A stretch of 64,000 nt of DNA from Pseudanabaena sp. BC1403 (GCF_002914585.1 NZ_PDDM01000023.1:1-64000), one strand, 5' to 3'. Counted from the stretch's first letter, positions 18,180 to 28,158 are shown. Made by a program: numbers and translations. The notes: a model not told the origin generated them from the sequence alone.

Positions 18180-20017
18180 GGATTATTTAGGTTAGGGTTC
18201 TGCGATTCAAGCTTTTTTGTGGTGCGGCTCCGCTGCGCCACAAAAAAGCGGTTCTTTATTGCTTTTGGGCTTAAAATTTGTTTGATTGTATTTGCTAGTT
18301 GATTGAGTTTGATGGGTTTAGTTAAATACTCATTTGCACCAGCTTTTATACATCGCTCGCGATCGCCTGTCATTGCTAAAGCAGTTAAGGCAATAATGGG
18401 AATGTTCGCTAGTTCAGGAATATTGTCTCTACGAATGATTTTGATTGCCTCTAGCCCGTCAATATTGGGCATTTGAATATCCATTAAGATTAAATCAGGG
18501 CGCATTGCCTTTGCAATATCGATCGCTTCTTGACCATCTTTGGCAAACAACAATTGATAACCCTTGGCTTTGAGGTATCTAGAGATTGTCAGCTTATTCC
18601 CATCATTATCTTCCGCAAGTAATAGTATGGGCAACCCCTCAGCAATTCCATTGTCAGGACTTGGCTCTAATGAACCTGTGGATTGATTTGTAAGTTGATT
18701 TGTAAATATAGGCGATGACATTGATATATTTTCGCAGGGAAGTGCGATCGTAAAACAACTACCTACGCCCACTTCACTCGTTACACTTACCGTGCCGTTA
18801 TGCATCTCTACAATGCTCTTAACTAACGCCAGACCTAAGCCAGTGCCTGTGTTTTGACGATTGAGCGCTCCATCTATTTGGACAAAGGGTTGAAATAATT
18901 TTTGCATATTTTCAGGTGAGATGCCGATCCCTGTATCAGTTACGGCAAATCTAATTTCGCTCATGATTTCATTCGTGATTTTTGCTGGATTTTGCTGGAG
19001 ACTAACCGCCAATGACACCCGACCTTTTTCAGGAGTGAACTTAATCGCATTACTGAGCAGATTAATCAAAACTTGGCGAATACGTCTCTCATCGACAAAT
19101 AATTCTGGTAAATTAGGGGCGATTTTTAATTCCAGATGAATGCGTTTTCGTAATGCTTGCTGCTTAACAAATGGCAAACTCGATTGACATAGTTCATTGA
19201 TCTCAGTTTGCGAACAGTCAATCTCGACTTGTCCCGATTCAATTTTGGCAACATCTAGAATGTCATTAATCAATTCCAATAGATGGGTTCCACTGCTGGT
19301 AATGGTTTCTAGGGAGTCTTTCTGCTCTTGATTAATTGCACCAAAAACATGCTCTTGCAATGCTTCAGACATTCCTAAGATAGCATTGAGGGGAGTTCGC
19401 AATTCATGGCTCATGTTAGCAAGAAATTCATCCTTCAGCCGAGTAGCGCGAGCCAGTTCCTCGTTAGAGTCCTCTGCTACTTGCTTAGCTAGCTGAAGTT
19501 CGTAATTTTGTTGATTTAACCGCTTGTTTAATTCAACTAATTCTTGTGTCCTAAGCTCAACCCTATGCTCTGACTCTATTTTAGCTTGCAGGAGCAATGA
19601 TTGGGTTCGTTGTTGTTCAGTAATATCATTAATTGCGATAACTACACTAATCTCTTTTGGCTCGTTAGCTACTATTTCTACATAGGTAGATACAACTTCA
19701 ATAATCGAGCCATGTTCTCCTAGATGGAACTCGTAACTCTGACTAAATTTCCCCTTCTTCTCTATTGCTAATGCCACGGGATATTTTTCGGCTGGTACAA
19801 GAACTCCGTCATAATACAGAGGCAAAAGTGTCGGCAATTCTTTACCAAGAATCATAATATGTAATTTTCCAACTAAGCGATCGAAAGATTTATTACACCA
19901 TTGGATACGTCCTTCTGCATTAGTCCACACAATCGCACTATCTACCGCACCCAGAGCGATTTCCATTTTCCCTAGAGTCGATCGCAGTTCCTGTAGTTGA
20001 GAAGGAGTAGATTCCAT
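18176..20017 (-). CDS. PAS hybrid histidine kinase with C-terminal receiver
   Basis: 613 residues: PAS (about 18-135, [21 protein letters not shown]), a short coiled coil sharing the [18 protein letters not shown] stretch with the next kinase, and HisKA ([18 protein letters not shown]). HATPase follows ([38 protein letters not shown]), then a receiver (about 465-585, [13 protein letters not shown]...LTKPIK). The last roughly 25 residues ([13 protein letters not shown]) are encoded through a palindrome (18211-18249) and look like a later addition. It is coupled to the hybrid kinase downstream by a four-base overlap and lies 33 bases after the small PAS gene. Confidence 0.93.
   Translation of the reverse strand: MESTPSQLQELRSTLGKMEIALGAVDSAIVWTNAEGRIQWCNKSFDRLVGKLHIMILGKELPTLLPLYYDGVLVPAEKYPVALAIEKKGKFSQSYEFHLGEHGSIIEVVSTYVEIVANEPKEISVVIAINDITEQQRTQSLLLQAKIESEHRVELRTQELVELNKRLNQQNYELQLAKQVAEDSNEELARATRLKDEFLANMSHELRTPLNAILGMSEALQEHVFGAINQEQKDSLETITSSGTHLLELINDILDVAKIESGQVEIDCSQTEINELCQSSLPFVKQQALRKRIHLELKIAPNLPELFVDERRIRQVLINLLSNAIKFTPEKGRVSLAVSLQQNPAKITNEIMSEIRFAVTDTGIGISPENMQKLFQPFVQIDGALNRQNTGTGLGLALVKSIVEMHNGTVSVTSEVGVGSCFTIALPCENISMSSPIFTNQLTNQSTGSLEPSPDNGIAEGLPILLLAEDNDGNKLTISRYLKAKGYQLLFAKDGQEAIDIAKAMRPDLILMDIQMPNIDGLEAIKIIRRDNIPELANIPIIALTALAMTGDRERCIKAGANEYLTKPIKLNQLANTIKQILSPKAIKNRFFVAQRSRTTKKLESQNPNLNNP
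18211..18249 (-). repeat. palindrome inside the 3' end of a kinase gene
   Basis: An inverted repeat with near-perfect 15-bp outer arms (one mismatch) and a GC-rich core, lying within the coding sequence shortly before the stop codon. It is translated into the basic C-terminal tail [13 protein letters not shown]. The T-run on either side would also make it a plausible weak terminator within a coupled operon. Confidence 0.6.
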
Positions 20018-20050
20018 GGATATAATCTTAGGATTGTTGACTAAAAAAAA

Positions 20051-20410
20051 TTAAGATTCTAGTGAACGAAGTGTTGCACCAAAGCTCCATTTTTCGTCTT
20101 GTTTTTCAGCAATAATGTAATGTTCTGAAAGAATCTCTCGTTCATCTTTGGTTATAACTTTAAGCTCTAGGGGATGATTAAGAATGGTCGCAACACCTGA
20201 TGCAGTAAAACGAGAAAACCCCATATGATGGGACTCTCGAAAATAGCTTGGCAAAATTACTGAGATCAGTTGTCCAACTATTTCCTGCTTTTGCCAACCC
20301 GTAAATATTTCAAAATGCTCATTGACCTCAACAATAATTCCTTGAAAGTCAGCAATAACACCAGGGAGATCGCTAGCTAAAATCTCAGCAAGTGTCTGGG
20401 GACGCTTCAT
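20051..20410 (-). CDS. single-domain PAS protein
   Basis: 119 residues covering one PAS domain: GVIADFQGIIVEVNEHFEIF, then TGWQKQEIVGQLISVILPSY and an RESHHMGFSRF segment typical of PAS domains in bacterial kinases. No output domain is present. It is immediately upstream of the PAS hybrid kinase (33-base gap), so it is likely a sensory or adaptor input to that kinase. The ATG at 20410 follows a purine-rich stretch. Confidence 0.85.
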   Translation of the reverse strand: MKRPQTLAEILASDLPGVIADFQGIIVEVNEHFEIFTGWQKQEIVGQLISVILPSYFRESHHMGFSRFTASGVATILNHPLELKVITKDEREILSEHYIIAEKQDEKWSFGATLRSLES

Positions 20411-20571
20411 GGAGAGAGCCTCAAAAATAATATGATGTCATATATGTTCTTAATTGCAAACATATCTAGTCATTTATTATACTTTTTGTCTGGGTAGATA
20501 AGTAGATAAATATCAGCTAAAAAAACATATTAATCGTCACGCGAGGGATATAGCTTGTTTCAGACATTAAT

Positions 20572-20660
20572 TATAACAATGTAAGTTTTGCTTAGGACAC
20601 ATTCAAAAGAGAAACAGCGGCGCGAAGTGCCGCCATTACTCTTTTGGGTTTGATTTGTCT
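20572..20660 (+). repeat. partial copy of family-2 miniature element
   Basis: Begins with TATAACAATGTA, the same left terminus as the elements at 27783 and 29702, shares the TTAGGACA segment and contains an imperfect GC-rich hairpin. The right terminal repeat is not recognisable, so this is a degenerate copy. It fills most of the 20411-20738 gap between the PAS gene and aspS. Confidence 0.6.
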
Positions 20661-20706
20661 AACTAACTCAAAGCAATTGGCAAGCATTTAGACCAATGGG
20701 AGCCAA

Positions 20707-20745
20707 AAATTAAATAAAGGGCGCAAAGCGCCCTTTATTTAATTT
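20707..20745 (-). terminator. aspS terminator, overlaps stop codon
   Basis: Perfect 18-bp arms (20707-20724, 20728-20745) with an AAA loop. The aspS stop codon (20739-20741) lies inside the arm. Confidence 0.8.
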
Positions 20746-22538
20746 GTTTTAGCAGGAGGTAAAGATAATTTAACGTGTAGTTCTTTTAGCTGTGAGTCAT
20801 CAACACTTGATGGTGCTTCAGTCAATAGGTCGCGTGCTTGCTGTGTTTTCGGGAAGGCGATCACATCTCGGATCGAGTCTGCGCCAGAGATGAGCATCAC
20901 CAAGCGATCAAGCCCAAAGGCTAGTCCGCCATGAGGAGGAGTTCCGTACTCAAATGCTTCCATTAGGAAGCCAAACTTCTCTTTTGCCTGCTCATCGCTC
21001 AGCCCGATCGCAGCAAATACCTTTTCTTGGACTTCACGCTTATGGATACGAATACTACCACCACCGATTTCTGTACCATTTAGTACAAGGTCATAGGCTA
21101 GAGCGATCGTATTAACATCAATGGGCTGACCATCGGCAATATCTTCAGGACGAGGCGAGGTGAAAGGATGGTGCAGGGCTTCCAATCTTTTCTCGTCAGC
21201 ATTCCACTCAAACATTGGGAAGTCAGTAATCCAGACAAAGTTGAGTTTATTATGATCGATCAGTTCTAACTCATGACCGAGTGCTAGGCGCAAACGATAG
21301 AGTGATTCGTTAACAATCGCCTTTTCGCCAGCACCAAATAGCAAGATCGTGCCTGCGGTTGCGCCTGTGCGTTCTAGCAGTTCCTTCTTAACTTCTTCGG
21401 TGAGACTATCTTTGAGAGCGCCAATTGTATCGATGACACCATCTTCGCGGACGCGGATAAAGGCTAGACCTTTTGCACCATATTGAGCGACTAAATTGGA
21501 AAGGTCACCACCTGGCTTAATACGTGTATTAGAAATCAATGCATCACCGCCAACTACAGGCAGGACTTTAATCATTCCGCCATTAGCGACCGTGTTGGCA
21601 AACACTTTGAACCCTGAATTAGCAAACAAATCAGTGACATTTACCAATTCCATGCCAAAGCGAGTATCAGGGCGATCGCAGCCATAGCGATCCATTGATT
21701 CGGCATAGGTGAGTCGAGGGAAATCGCCAAGTTCTACACCTTTAACGGTTTTGAAAACATAGCGAATTAGATTCTCATTTAGCTCAATGATTTCTTCTTG
21801 GGACATGAAACTCATTTCCATGTCCAGTTGTGTAAATTCAGGCTGGCGATCGGCGCGAAGATCTTCATCACGGAAACATCGCGCAATTTGATAATAGCGA
21901 TCGCAACCACCTACCATTAGCAATTGCTTAAATAACTGTGGCGACTGTGGCAGCGCGTACCATTGTCCTGCATTCACACGGCTTGGTACTAGGTAATCTC
22001 TTGCACCTTCAGGTGTAGAACGACAAAGAATCGGTGTTTCTACTTCCATAAAGTTATATTCATCTTCAAGGAAGCGCCGAATCGATTTAACAACCTCAAA
22101 TCTGAGCTTGAGATTGCTGGATAGACGCTCACCACGCATATCGAGGTAGCGATATTTAAGACGCAATTCTTCTTTAATCGTGTCAGCTTCAGAAATTAGG
22201 AATGGTAGGGGTTTACTGACAGCATTGAGTAATTCAATCAATTCAGCATAAATCTCGACTTCACCTGTGGCAAGTTTGGGATTAAGTGACTCATCTGGGC
22301 GTTTAGAAACTTTACCGATAATTCGGACTACATATTCATTTCGCATTTCCCCTGCAAGTTCATAGGAGACGGGAGTCCGTTGGGGATCGCTGACGATTTG
22401 CAAGATTCCTGTGCGATCGCGCAAATCTAAAAAGATCACGCCACCATGATCCCGTCTGCGATCGATCCAACCGCACAAGCTTACTGTTTGTCCGATCTGT
22501 TCGGCATTGAGGTGACCGCAATAGTGACTACGCATCAT
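20739..22538 (-). CDS. aspS: aspartyl-tRNA synthetase
   Basis: Class II synthetase of 599 residues, the bacterial long form. It has an OB-fold anticodon-binding domain ([21 protein letters not shown]), the class II motif 1/2 region ([42 protein letters not shown]), the inserted GAD domain, and motif 3 [16 protein letters not shown]. It begins [10 protein letters not shown] after one extra Met. In cyanobacteria such enzymes may be discriminating or non-discriminating depending on GatCAB; the sequence alone does not decide. Transcribed alone, ending in a strong hairpin. Confidence 0.97.
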   Translation of the reverse strand: MMRSHYCGHLNAEQIGQTVSLCGWIDRRRDHGGVIFLDLRDRTGILQIVSDPQRTPVSYELAGEMRNEYVVRIIGKVSKRPDESLNPKLATGEVEIYAELIELLNAVSKPLPFLISEADTIKEELRLKYRYLDMRGERLSSNLKLRFEVVKSIRRFLEDEYNFMEVETPILCRSTPEGARDYLVPSRVNAGQWYALPQSPQLFKQLLMVGGCDRYYQIARCFRDEDLRADRQPEFTQLDMEMSFMSQEEIIELNENLIRYVFKTVKGVELGDFPRLTYAESMDRYGCDRPDTRFGMELVNVTDLFANSGFKVFANTVANGGMIKVLPVVGGDALISNTRIKPGGDLSNLVAQYGAKGLAFIRVREDGVIDTIGALKDSLTEEVKKELLERTGATAGTILLFGAGEKAIVNESLYRLRLALGHELELIDHNKLNFVWITDFPMFEWNADEKRLEALHHPFTSPRPEDIADGQPIDVNTIALAYDLVLNGTEIGGGSIRIHKREVQEKVFAAIGLSDEQAKEKFGFLMEAFEYGTPPHGGLAFGLDRLVMLISGADSIRDVIAFPKTQQARDLLTEAPSSVDDSQLKELHVKLSLPPAKTN

Positions 22539-22683
22539 GTTTTTCGAGAAGACTTGATTATAAAATCGTGATTTTGAACATTGTCTATGATAACCGCTAA
22601 TGCGTTAGTGACTGGCATTATTCGTGATTTGTCTATGCGATCGCAAAATTTTCGCAAAAATCTTAACTAATTAACGAACCTAT

Positions 22684-22734
22684 AAACCCAAAGGAGAGTT
22701 ACAGTGCAAAGCGCTGTAACTCTCCTTTGGGTTT
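22684..22734 (-). terminator. terminator of ArsC-like gene
   Basis: 24-bp arms with one mismatch (22684-22707, 22711-22734) around AAA, directly adjoining the stop codon of the minus-strand gene. The GAGAGTTAC arm resembles other hairpins in the window. Confidence 0.75.
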
Positions 22735-23132
22735 TAGGCATAGCTTAAAAGAACTTCAACTTTATCTCTAATGTCGTCTCTGATATATCGGTATGCTTCC
22801 AATGATTCTTCTTCTGGTTGAGGTACAATCCATTCATCAAAGCTTCTACACATCATCCATTGTTCTGGCAGTCTCATGCTCATCGTACATAGTGAGATTA
22901 CAGTATCAAAGTTATATGGCTCGTAATCGCTGAGAAGTTGAGGATCATTATCACTAATGTCGATACCAACTTCATTCATCACCCGCGCAATATATGGACT
23001 ACATTGACCGAATGCTAATCCTGCACTCGCTACAAAAATTTGCTCCCCGACAATATCGCATATCCAAGCTTTAGCTATCTGAGCATAGGTATTGTCTTGA
23101 CAGACAAACATCACATTTTTCATCGAACGCAT
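22734..23132 (-). CDS. ArsC / low-molecular-weight phosphatase-fold protein, active site degenerate
   Basis: 132 residues aligning over full length with the cyanobacterial ArsC-type arsenate reductases: VMFVCQDN, VASAGLAFGQCSPYIARVMNEVGIDIS, DTVISLC, LPEQW and a C-terminal RYIRDDIRDKVEVLL. However, the phosphate-binding loop C-x5-R reads C11-QDNTY-A17, so the invariant Arg is Ala and the following Ser is Gln. The second Cys region reads LCTMSM rather than LCGCG, and the acidic D-P-x-G loop reads VPQPEE. The protein is therefore unlikely to reduce arsenate or hydrolyse phosphotyrosine. It may be a binding or regulatory pseudo-enzyme. The gene is intact, with its own terminator. Confidence 0.75.
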   Translation of the reverse strand: MRSMKNVMFVCQDNTYAQIAKAWICDIVGEQIFVASAGLAFGQCSPYIARVMNEVGIDISDNDPQLLSDYEPYNFDTVISLCTMSMRLPEQWMMCRSFDEWIVPQPEEESLEAYRYIRDDIRDKVEVLLSYA

Positions 23133-23217
23133 TCTCTTTTGATTTTAAAATTGTGCAGTATATATTCACAATTTGCAATGTGAAGGTTAACATGGCTATA
23201 ACTTTTGTGGCAATCTC

Positions 23218-24174
23218 ATGACAGCAGTACCGACCGTTCGCACTCACCGATTGACAAAACAGTTTGACAATCACGTTGCGGTGAATCATCTCGATTTGCA
23301 GATTGATCGCGGTGAAGTTTATGGACTGATCGGACCAAATGGTGCAGGTAAAACAACATTGATTCGGATGCTCGCTGCTGCTGAGGAGCCAACCGCTGGC
23401 GAAATTTATATCAATGGGGCACGGTTTTTGCGTGGTCAAAACAACCCTGAACTGAAGAGACAACTAGGCTATTTACCCGATGATTTTCCTCTTTATGATG
23501 ACCTAACAGTTTGGGATTATCTCGATTATTTTGCTCGTTTATATTTTCTAAGAGATCCACAGCGATCGCAAAGATTGTATGAAGTAATTGAGCTAGTAGA
23601 GCTAGAACAAAAAAAGAATGAACTAATTGCTACGCTCTCGCGAGGAATGAAGCAACGTCTTAGTCTTGCAAGAAGTATTATTCATAATCCCACTTTGTTG
23701 TTATTGGATGAGCCTGTATCGGGACTCGATCCTCTCGCACGGGTGCAGGTTCGCAATATTATCAAATCTCTGCAACAGCAAGGGATGACGATTCTGATTT
23801 CATCGCATATCTTGAGCGATCTTGCCGAAATTTGCACTTCGATTGGGATTATGGAGCTAGGACATTTAGTTGAAAGCTCAAGACTACAAGCGCTCTATGA
23901 TCGCAGTAATCAAGACCAGCAACAATTACTAATCTCGACCTTAGGCAATCTTGAGGATTTACAAACCGCTTTAAGAAAATCGGAGCGAGTACAGGAGGTA
24001 GAAGCTCTATCAGATGTTCCGAGTGTACGAGTTCAGTTTATTGGCAGTATTGAAGACTGCGCTGCGTTGCTAAAGTCTTTGATCGAAGTGGGGATTCCTA
24101 TTTCCAATTTCCATCGTACTCAAGAAACTTTAGAAAATATTTTCTTGAAATTAGGCTATAAGCAAACCAGCTAA
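23218..24174 (+). CDS. ABC transporter ATP-binding protein
   Basis: 318 residues. It has Walker A GPNGAGKTTLIR, Q-loop LGYLPDDFPLYDD, signature LSRGMKQRLSLARS, Walker B LLLLDEPVSGLDP and the H-loop SSHI. The C-terminal about 100 residues form an accessory domain as in CcmA/NatA-type exporters of the DrrA family. No permease gene is next to it, because the next gene is convergent. The substrate cannot be inferred. It diverges from the ArsC-like gene. Confidence 0.92.
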   Translation: MTAVPTVRTHRLTKQFDNHVAVNHLDLQIDRGEVYGLIGPNGAGKTTLIRMLAAAEEPTAGEIYINGARFLRGQNNPELKRQLGYLPDDFPLYDDLTVWDYLDYFARLYFLRDPQRSQRLYEVIELVELEQKKNELIATLSRGMKQRLSLARSIIHNPTLLLLDEPVSGLDPLARVQVRNIIKSLQQQGMTILISSHILSDLAEICTSIGIMELGHLVESSRLQALYDRSNQDQQQLLISTLGNLEDLQTALRKSERVQEVEALSDVPSVRVQFIGSIEDCAALLKSLIEVGIPISNFHRTQETLENIFLKLGYKQTS

Positions 24175-24229
24175 GATCTTCTTTTGTTGAGGTGCGGCGG
24201 AGCCGCACCTCAACAAAAGAAGATCTTAG
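24171..24229. terminator. bidirectional palindromic terminator containing both stop codons
   Basis: Perfect 28-bp arms (24171-24198, 24202-24229) with loop GGA. The stop of the ABC gene (24172-24174) and that of the convergent GGDEF-EAL gene (24226-24228) are exact mirror images about 24200. Similarity continues weakly beyond the arms (CAAAC-AG-C on both sides). Confidence 0.85.
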
Positions 24230-26832
24230 TCTGTTTGAGAAAGCGCGATCAATTTAGAGCTATTAGCAATCACCTGCTCGGCGGCAGATGCAGGTAGAGG
24301 TCGCGAGAATAAATATCCTTGACCAAACTCACAGCCCAATTTTTTTAAAATTTCCACCTGCTGCTCTGTCTCTACACCTTCAGCAACAACACTCATATTT
24401 AAAGTATGTGCCAACATCGTAATTGTGCGGACAATTTCGATGTTCTCACCGCCGTCAGTCATTTGATTTACAAAAGCACGATCAATTTTGAGAATATTAA
24501 TTGGAAACCGATGTAAATAGCTCAGGGAAGAATAGCCCTGTCCAAAATCGTCAATACTAAGTTGAATGTTTCGCGCCCTCAATTGAGCCAGTTTATTGAT
24601 CGTCTGCTCACCTTGATCCATCAACGTACTTTCCGTAATTTCTAAACGGATAGAACCGCCATCAACACCAGTTTCTGCAAGAATAACATCGAGCTTATCT
24701 AACAAATCAGGTTCGCGAATTTGATGGCTAGCTAAATTAATGCTCATCTTCAAATTTGCTGCTTCAGGAAATTGATGTAGCCAAGCTTTTAGTTGTTGAC
24801 AGGCTTCTTTTAAAACCCAATCACCAACTGCAATAATTAATCCTGTATCTTCAGCAAGGGGAATAAACTCTATGGGAGAAATGAAACCACGTTTAGGGTT
24901 CTTCCAGCGGATGAGCGCTTCAAATCCTGATAATTCGTCAGTGATTAGAGAAACTATTGGCTGATAGTAAAGCTCAAACTCTTGATGCTCGAGAGCGTAA
25001 TGCAGTTCACTCTCTAACTGAGTTAATCTAAGAGTCTGTTCATACATCTCCTGATCAAAAAGAGTATAACGTCCTTTGCCCAGAGATTTAGCACGGTACA
25101 TGGCAATATCAGCATCCCTCAGCAAATCAGCACAATTATCATAATCGGGCGTGCTAATCACAATACCAATACTTGCACTGGGAAAAATCGCCTCACCTTT
25201 GATGATTACGGGAGATAGAAACTTATTGAGAATGCGATCGGCTACTACTAATGCTTCTCCCACATCTTGAATGTCATCAACGAGAATCGTAAATTCATCA
25301 CCGCCAAGCCTAGCAACTGTATCGATTGAGCGTAAGCAACTTTGCAAAAGTTCAGCGATCGCCTGTAAAAACAGGTCACCGACACTATGACCAAGACTAT
25401 CGTTAATCATTTTGAATCGATCTAAGTCAATAAAAAAGATTGCAAACAGATAATTAGAATGGCGTTTACTATATTTGATCGCATGTTCTACACGATCCAT
25501 AAATAGATTGCGATTTGGTAAACCTGTTAAGGCATCATGGGAAGCATCATGAGCAAGTAGTTCGATTGAATCAGAAAGAGCAGAATTCAGCTCCCGCAGT
25601 CGTGAAATATACATATAGCTCTGCATCACAAGCATGGAGCCGATATAAGTAAACAAAGCAGGTGCTACTGGTATCCACCAACCTGATAGAAATAGTAAAT
25701 AGCTCCCACCAATTAGAAAACCTGTACAGGAGATCACAACACCAGTGAGAAAAATCAAACGTCTAGTCGAGAATATCCAAATAATTGCTGCCCCAGCAAT
25801 TGCCCAAGCTGCAATCCATAGCTCTTCCCAAATATCTGACCAGACTCTAAATAGAGGGCGATTATCAAGTACTGCGCCCAAAACCAATTTGACAATATTT
25901 GCTTGAAATTCTACTCCCGAAATTTGAGCGGGTGAGGTTATAAAATTGCTGCTGTAGGGAGTATAAAAAACATCATTGAGACTAGATGCTTGAGGGCCTA
26001 TCAGAACAATGCGATCGCGCATTAGTTGCGGATCAATGCGATTTTCTAAAATATCTTCAAGGGAAATATGGCGAAATTTTTGATAGGAGCCATGGTAGTT
26101 CATCAGAACTTGATATCCACCAGCATCAACATGAATATATCCACCATCAGTGCTTTCTAAAGGTCTAAAAATCGTTTTGCCAAGTTGTAAATATCTGGAT
26201 TCTGACGGTGGTGGTTCTATCCCTTGATCTTTTAAATATCTAAGCGCGATCGCTAAACCTAGACTTGGCAATCCTTCATTCCCTTCAGGCACTGGATACA
26301 GTAAAGCACGGCGCAATCTTCCGTCAGGATCGATAATTATGTCATTTGCCGACACTTGACCTAATGCTTTTAAAGCGGGTGGTGGATTAATGACAGGGCT
26401 AAAGCGATCGCCAATACTTTTTTCGATGCCAATCAAGTTGGGAGTGGTTTTGAATACCTGCTCTAATTCTGCGTAGCCATCACCTACAGGAATATCTCGA
26501 TAAAGATCTAAGCCAATAACTTTGGGTTTTTGATCGCGGATTTTGCGCAAAATTTTGGCAAGTACATGATCAGACGCAGGCCAGTTGCCCAAATAACGAA
26601 TATCAGACTCTTGCACCCCGACAATAATAATTCTTTCATCCACTGGCTCCGCAGGTCGAAGTTGGATAAATAGATCAAAGGCAGCCCATTCACTAGGCTG
26701 CAACCACCCTAGCCAGCGCAGCCCGAATATTAACAAATATATGCTGCCACTAGACAGGAAAAAACCTCCCCACTGCTGGAATCTAAGTGGTAATTTTTCC
26801 CAACTTGACTTTAAAGTTTTAATAGCGATCAT
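24226..26832 (-). CDS. CHASE2-GGDEF-EAL cyclic-di-GMP enzyme
   Basis: 868 residues. One N-terminal transmembrane helix leads to an extracytoplasmic CHASE2 sensor (about 45-330, IIIVGVQESDIRYLG...DRIVLIGPQASSLNDVFYTPYS). A cluster of three hydrophobic helices (about 335-400) follows. The GGDEF domain is intact (RLGGDEFTILVDD, about 506-510), as is the EAL domain (FEALIRWKNPKRGFISP, EAL at about 638, with DDFGQGYSSL and VAEGVET). Both diguanylate cyclase and phosphodiesterase motifs are present, so it may make or degrade c-di-GMP in response to an external signal. Monocistronic, convergent with the ABC gene. Confidence 0.95.
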   Translation of the reverse strand: MIAIKTLKSSWEKLPLRFQQWGGFFLSSGSIYLLIFGLRWLGWLQPSEWAAFDLFIQLRPAEPVDERIIIVGVQESDIRYLGNWPASDHVLAKILRKIRDQKPKVIGLDLYRDIPVGDGYAELEQVFKTTPNLIGIEKSIGDRFSPVINPPPALKALGQVSANDIIIDPDGRLRRALLYPVPEGNEGLPSLGLAIALRYLKDQGIEPPPSESRYLQLGKTIFRPLESTDGGYIHVDAGGYQVLMNYHGSYQKFRHISLEDILENRIDPQLMRDRIVLIGPQASSLNDVFYTPYSSNFITSPAQISGVEFQANIVKLVLGAVLDNRPLFRVWSDIWEELWIAAWAIAGAAIIWIFSTRRLIFLTGVVISCTGFLIGGSYLLFLSGWWIPVAPALFTYIGSMLVMQSYMYISRLRELNSALSDSIELLAHDASHDALTGLPNRNLFMDRVEHAIKYSKRHSNYLFAIFFIDLDRFKMINDSLGHSVGDLFLQAIAELLQSCLRSIDTVARLGGDEFTILVDDIQDVGEALVVADRILNKFLSPVIIKGEAIFPSASIGIVISTPDYDNCADLLRDADIAMYRAKSLGKGRYTLFDQEMYEQTLRLTQLESELHYALEHQEFELYYQPIVSLITDELSGFEALIRWKNPKRGFISPIEFIPLAEDTGLIIAVGDWVLKEACQQLKAWLHQFPEAANLKMSINLASHQIREPDLLDKLDVILAETGVDGGSIRLEITESTLMDQGEQTINKLAQLRARNIQLSIDDFGQGYSSLSYLHRFPINILKIDRAFVNQMTDGGENIEIVRTITMLAHTLNMSVVAEGVETEQQVEILKKLGCEFGQGYLFSRPLPASAAEQVIANSSKLIALSQTD

Positions 26833-27014
26833 TTAAAGAAGTTTAGTTGAACTTGCTTCGTTCAGCCTAACTTATAGCCATAATTCCTTAATCGGCTAAA
26901 AGCTAAGGTAAGGGTCGCTAAGTTTTAATACTGATATCAAATCGCCTTAATCCTACCAAATTAATACTTTGATGTATGCAAGCCCTTTGTCGTAGGCTAA
27001 ATATGAGCAAAATC

Positions 27015-27053
27015 AAAAAAGAAGGACATGCTGAGCATGTCCTTCTTTTTTTT
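27015..27053 (-). terminator. hairpin terminator
   Basis: 17-bp arms with loop TGA and flanking A/T runs. It lies in the 387-base gap between the GGDEF-EAL gene start (26832) and the fragment at 27220; apart from this hairpin I see no gene in that gap. Confidence 0.6.
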
Positions 27054-27219
27054 GAAATTAAGCATTATGGCGGTTTCTTTATATCTTATAGATGAACTAA
27101 CCTATAAACCATGTTAAAGATACAATTCAATTTGTATTATTAACTGAGTCTTGAAATGACGCTATAGCTATTTTTGCCTGATCTTAAAGACCTGATGGCA
27201 CTAGATAGAAAACAAAATT

Positions 27220-27447
27220 TTACAAAATAGGATTTTGTAAAGGCAATGATTGATATTTAGAAAACATAACTTTAAAGTGTAAGCGAGAGCCTCCACCTTG
27301 AGTACGTTGTGGTTTTGGACGATCAGTTGGGGTAAATCCCGCTTGATTATTTGCCAAAGCTAGTTCTGGTTGACCGACTGCAAAAATCATCCCCCCGATG
27401 AAGGCAACCGAAGCTGGCAGAATATTTTTGTATGACTTTAGCAACAT
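27220..27447 (-). pseudogene. short exported ORF, probable N-terminal remnant of a DUF928-type protein
   Basis: 75 residues. A signal peptide (KNILPASVAFIGGMIFAVGQ, cleavage near ALA) is followed by a Pro-rich linker ending RTQGGGSR, the pattern found just after the signal in cyanobacterial DUF928 proteins. The expected roughly 150-residue domain is missing; the tail (LHFKVMFSKYQSLPLQNPIL) does not match it. I read this as a truncated gene, or less likely a small secreted protein. Confidence 0.4.
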
Positions 27448-27582
27448 ATAAATTCTGGCTCTTTAGCTACATATCAGATTTTACCTGATCAACGCGAAAA
27501 AGATGACTTTATATAACTTTTTGATAACTTTTTTTGTTTAAAAGTTTTTGTTTGACGTTAATTAAGACGTTAACAAACTTAC

Positions 27583-27683
27583 ATACTCCCTCCACAGTGA
27601 AAAATTAGAGAGAGTGCGGCTTCGCCATACCCTCTCTAATTTTTCACTTTATGCCACCTATTCTTTTGGTGGGAAGGGAGTAT
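27583..27683. repeat. 101-bp element with terminal inverted repeats and inner hairpin
   Basis: Ends ATACTCCCT...GGGAGTAT form imperfect terminal inverted repeats that continue as TCCAC/GTGGG. Inside is a hairpin at 27597-27647 with arms GTGAAAAATTAGAGAG and its complement. Single copy in the window. It is followed by AT-rich DNA up to the next element. Confidence 0.5.
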
Positions 27684-27782
27684 TAAGTTTATGATTATAT
27701 TTTTTAAATTACTCAAATCCCCTACCTGAAAAGACTTCAACCCTAAAAACAGGATATCTTTCAATATTCTTCTTTTTGAAGG

Positions 27783-27898
27783 TATAACAATGTAAGAGAT
27801 AGCTAGGACAAATCAAAACCCAAATTAATAAAGGTGGAGCAAAGATCCGCCTTTATTAATTTGGGTTTTATGTCCTAAGCAAAGCTTACATTGCTATA
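27783..27898 (+). repeat. family-2 miniature element (TATARCAATGTA termini)
   Basis: 116 bases with termini TATAACAATGTAAG and CTTACATTGCTATA, next inner matches TAGGACA/TGTCCTA, and a central hairpin with AACCCAAATTAATAAAGG arms. It is closely similar to 29702-29815 over the whole length. No coding capacity. TA at both ends fits insertion by a Tc1/IS630-type transposase, but no transposase is present here. Confidence 0.8.
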
Positions 27899-27960
27899 TC
27901 TGACTTGAAGTTGTCTAAATCCCTTCAGAAATACATCTAAAATAATGCTTAAAAATCCAA

Positions 27961-27997
27961 AAAAAAGAACTCAGCTCTCTTAGCTGAGTTCTTTTTT
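27961..27997 (-). terminator. tRNA-Val terminator
   Basis: Arms AAAAAAGAACTCAGCT and complement with a five-base loop, ending in a T-run on the minus strand directly downstream of the tRNA gene. Confidence 0.85.
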
Positions 27998-28002
27998 ATC
28001 TA

Positions 28003-28075
28003 TGGGCGCTGAGGGACTCGAACCCCCGACATTCTCGGTGTAAACGAGACGCTCTACCAACTGAGCTAAGCGCCC
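28003..28075 (-). tRNA. tRNA-Val (UAC)
   Basis: Read on the minus strand: acceptor stem GGGCGCT pairs with AGCGCCC, the D arm is GCTC-AGTTGGTA-GAGC, and the anticodon stem TCTCG/CGAGA has a TTTACAC loop giving anticodon TAC. The T arm is GGGGG-TTCGAGT-CCCTC. The discriminator base is A; CCA is not encoded. A strong terminator follows. Confidence 0.95.
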
Positions 28076-28158
28076 TTTTTTTAGTCTGTTTTTTTGACCT
28101 CAATTAATATAGCAGATAACGATCGCATTTAGTCAACTATTTCGCCACAACTAATTTT

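Noticed and set aside
23071-23463. 130-residue minus-strand ORF across the ArsC-like/ABC divergent region
   Set aside because: It overlaps the conserved ABC gene start and has no family features.
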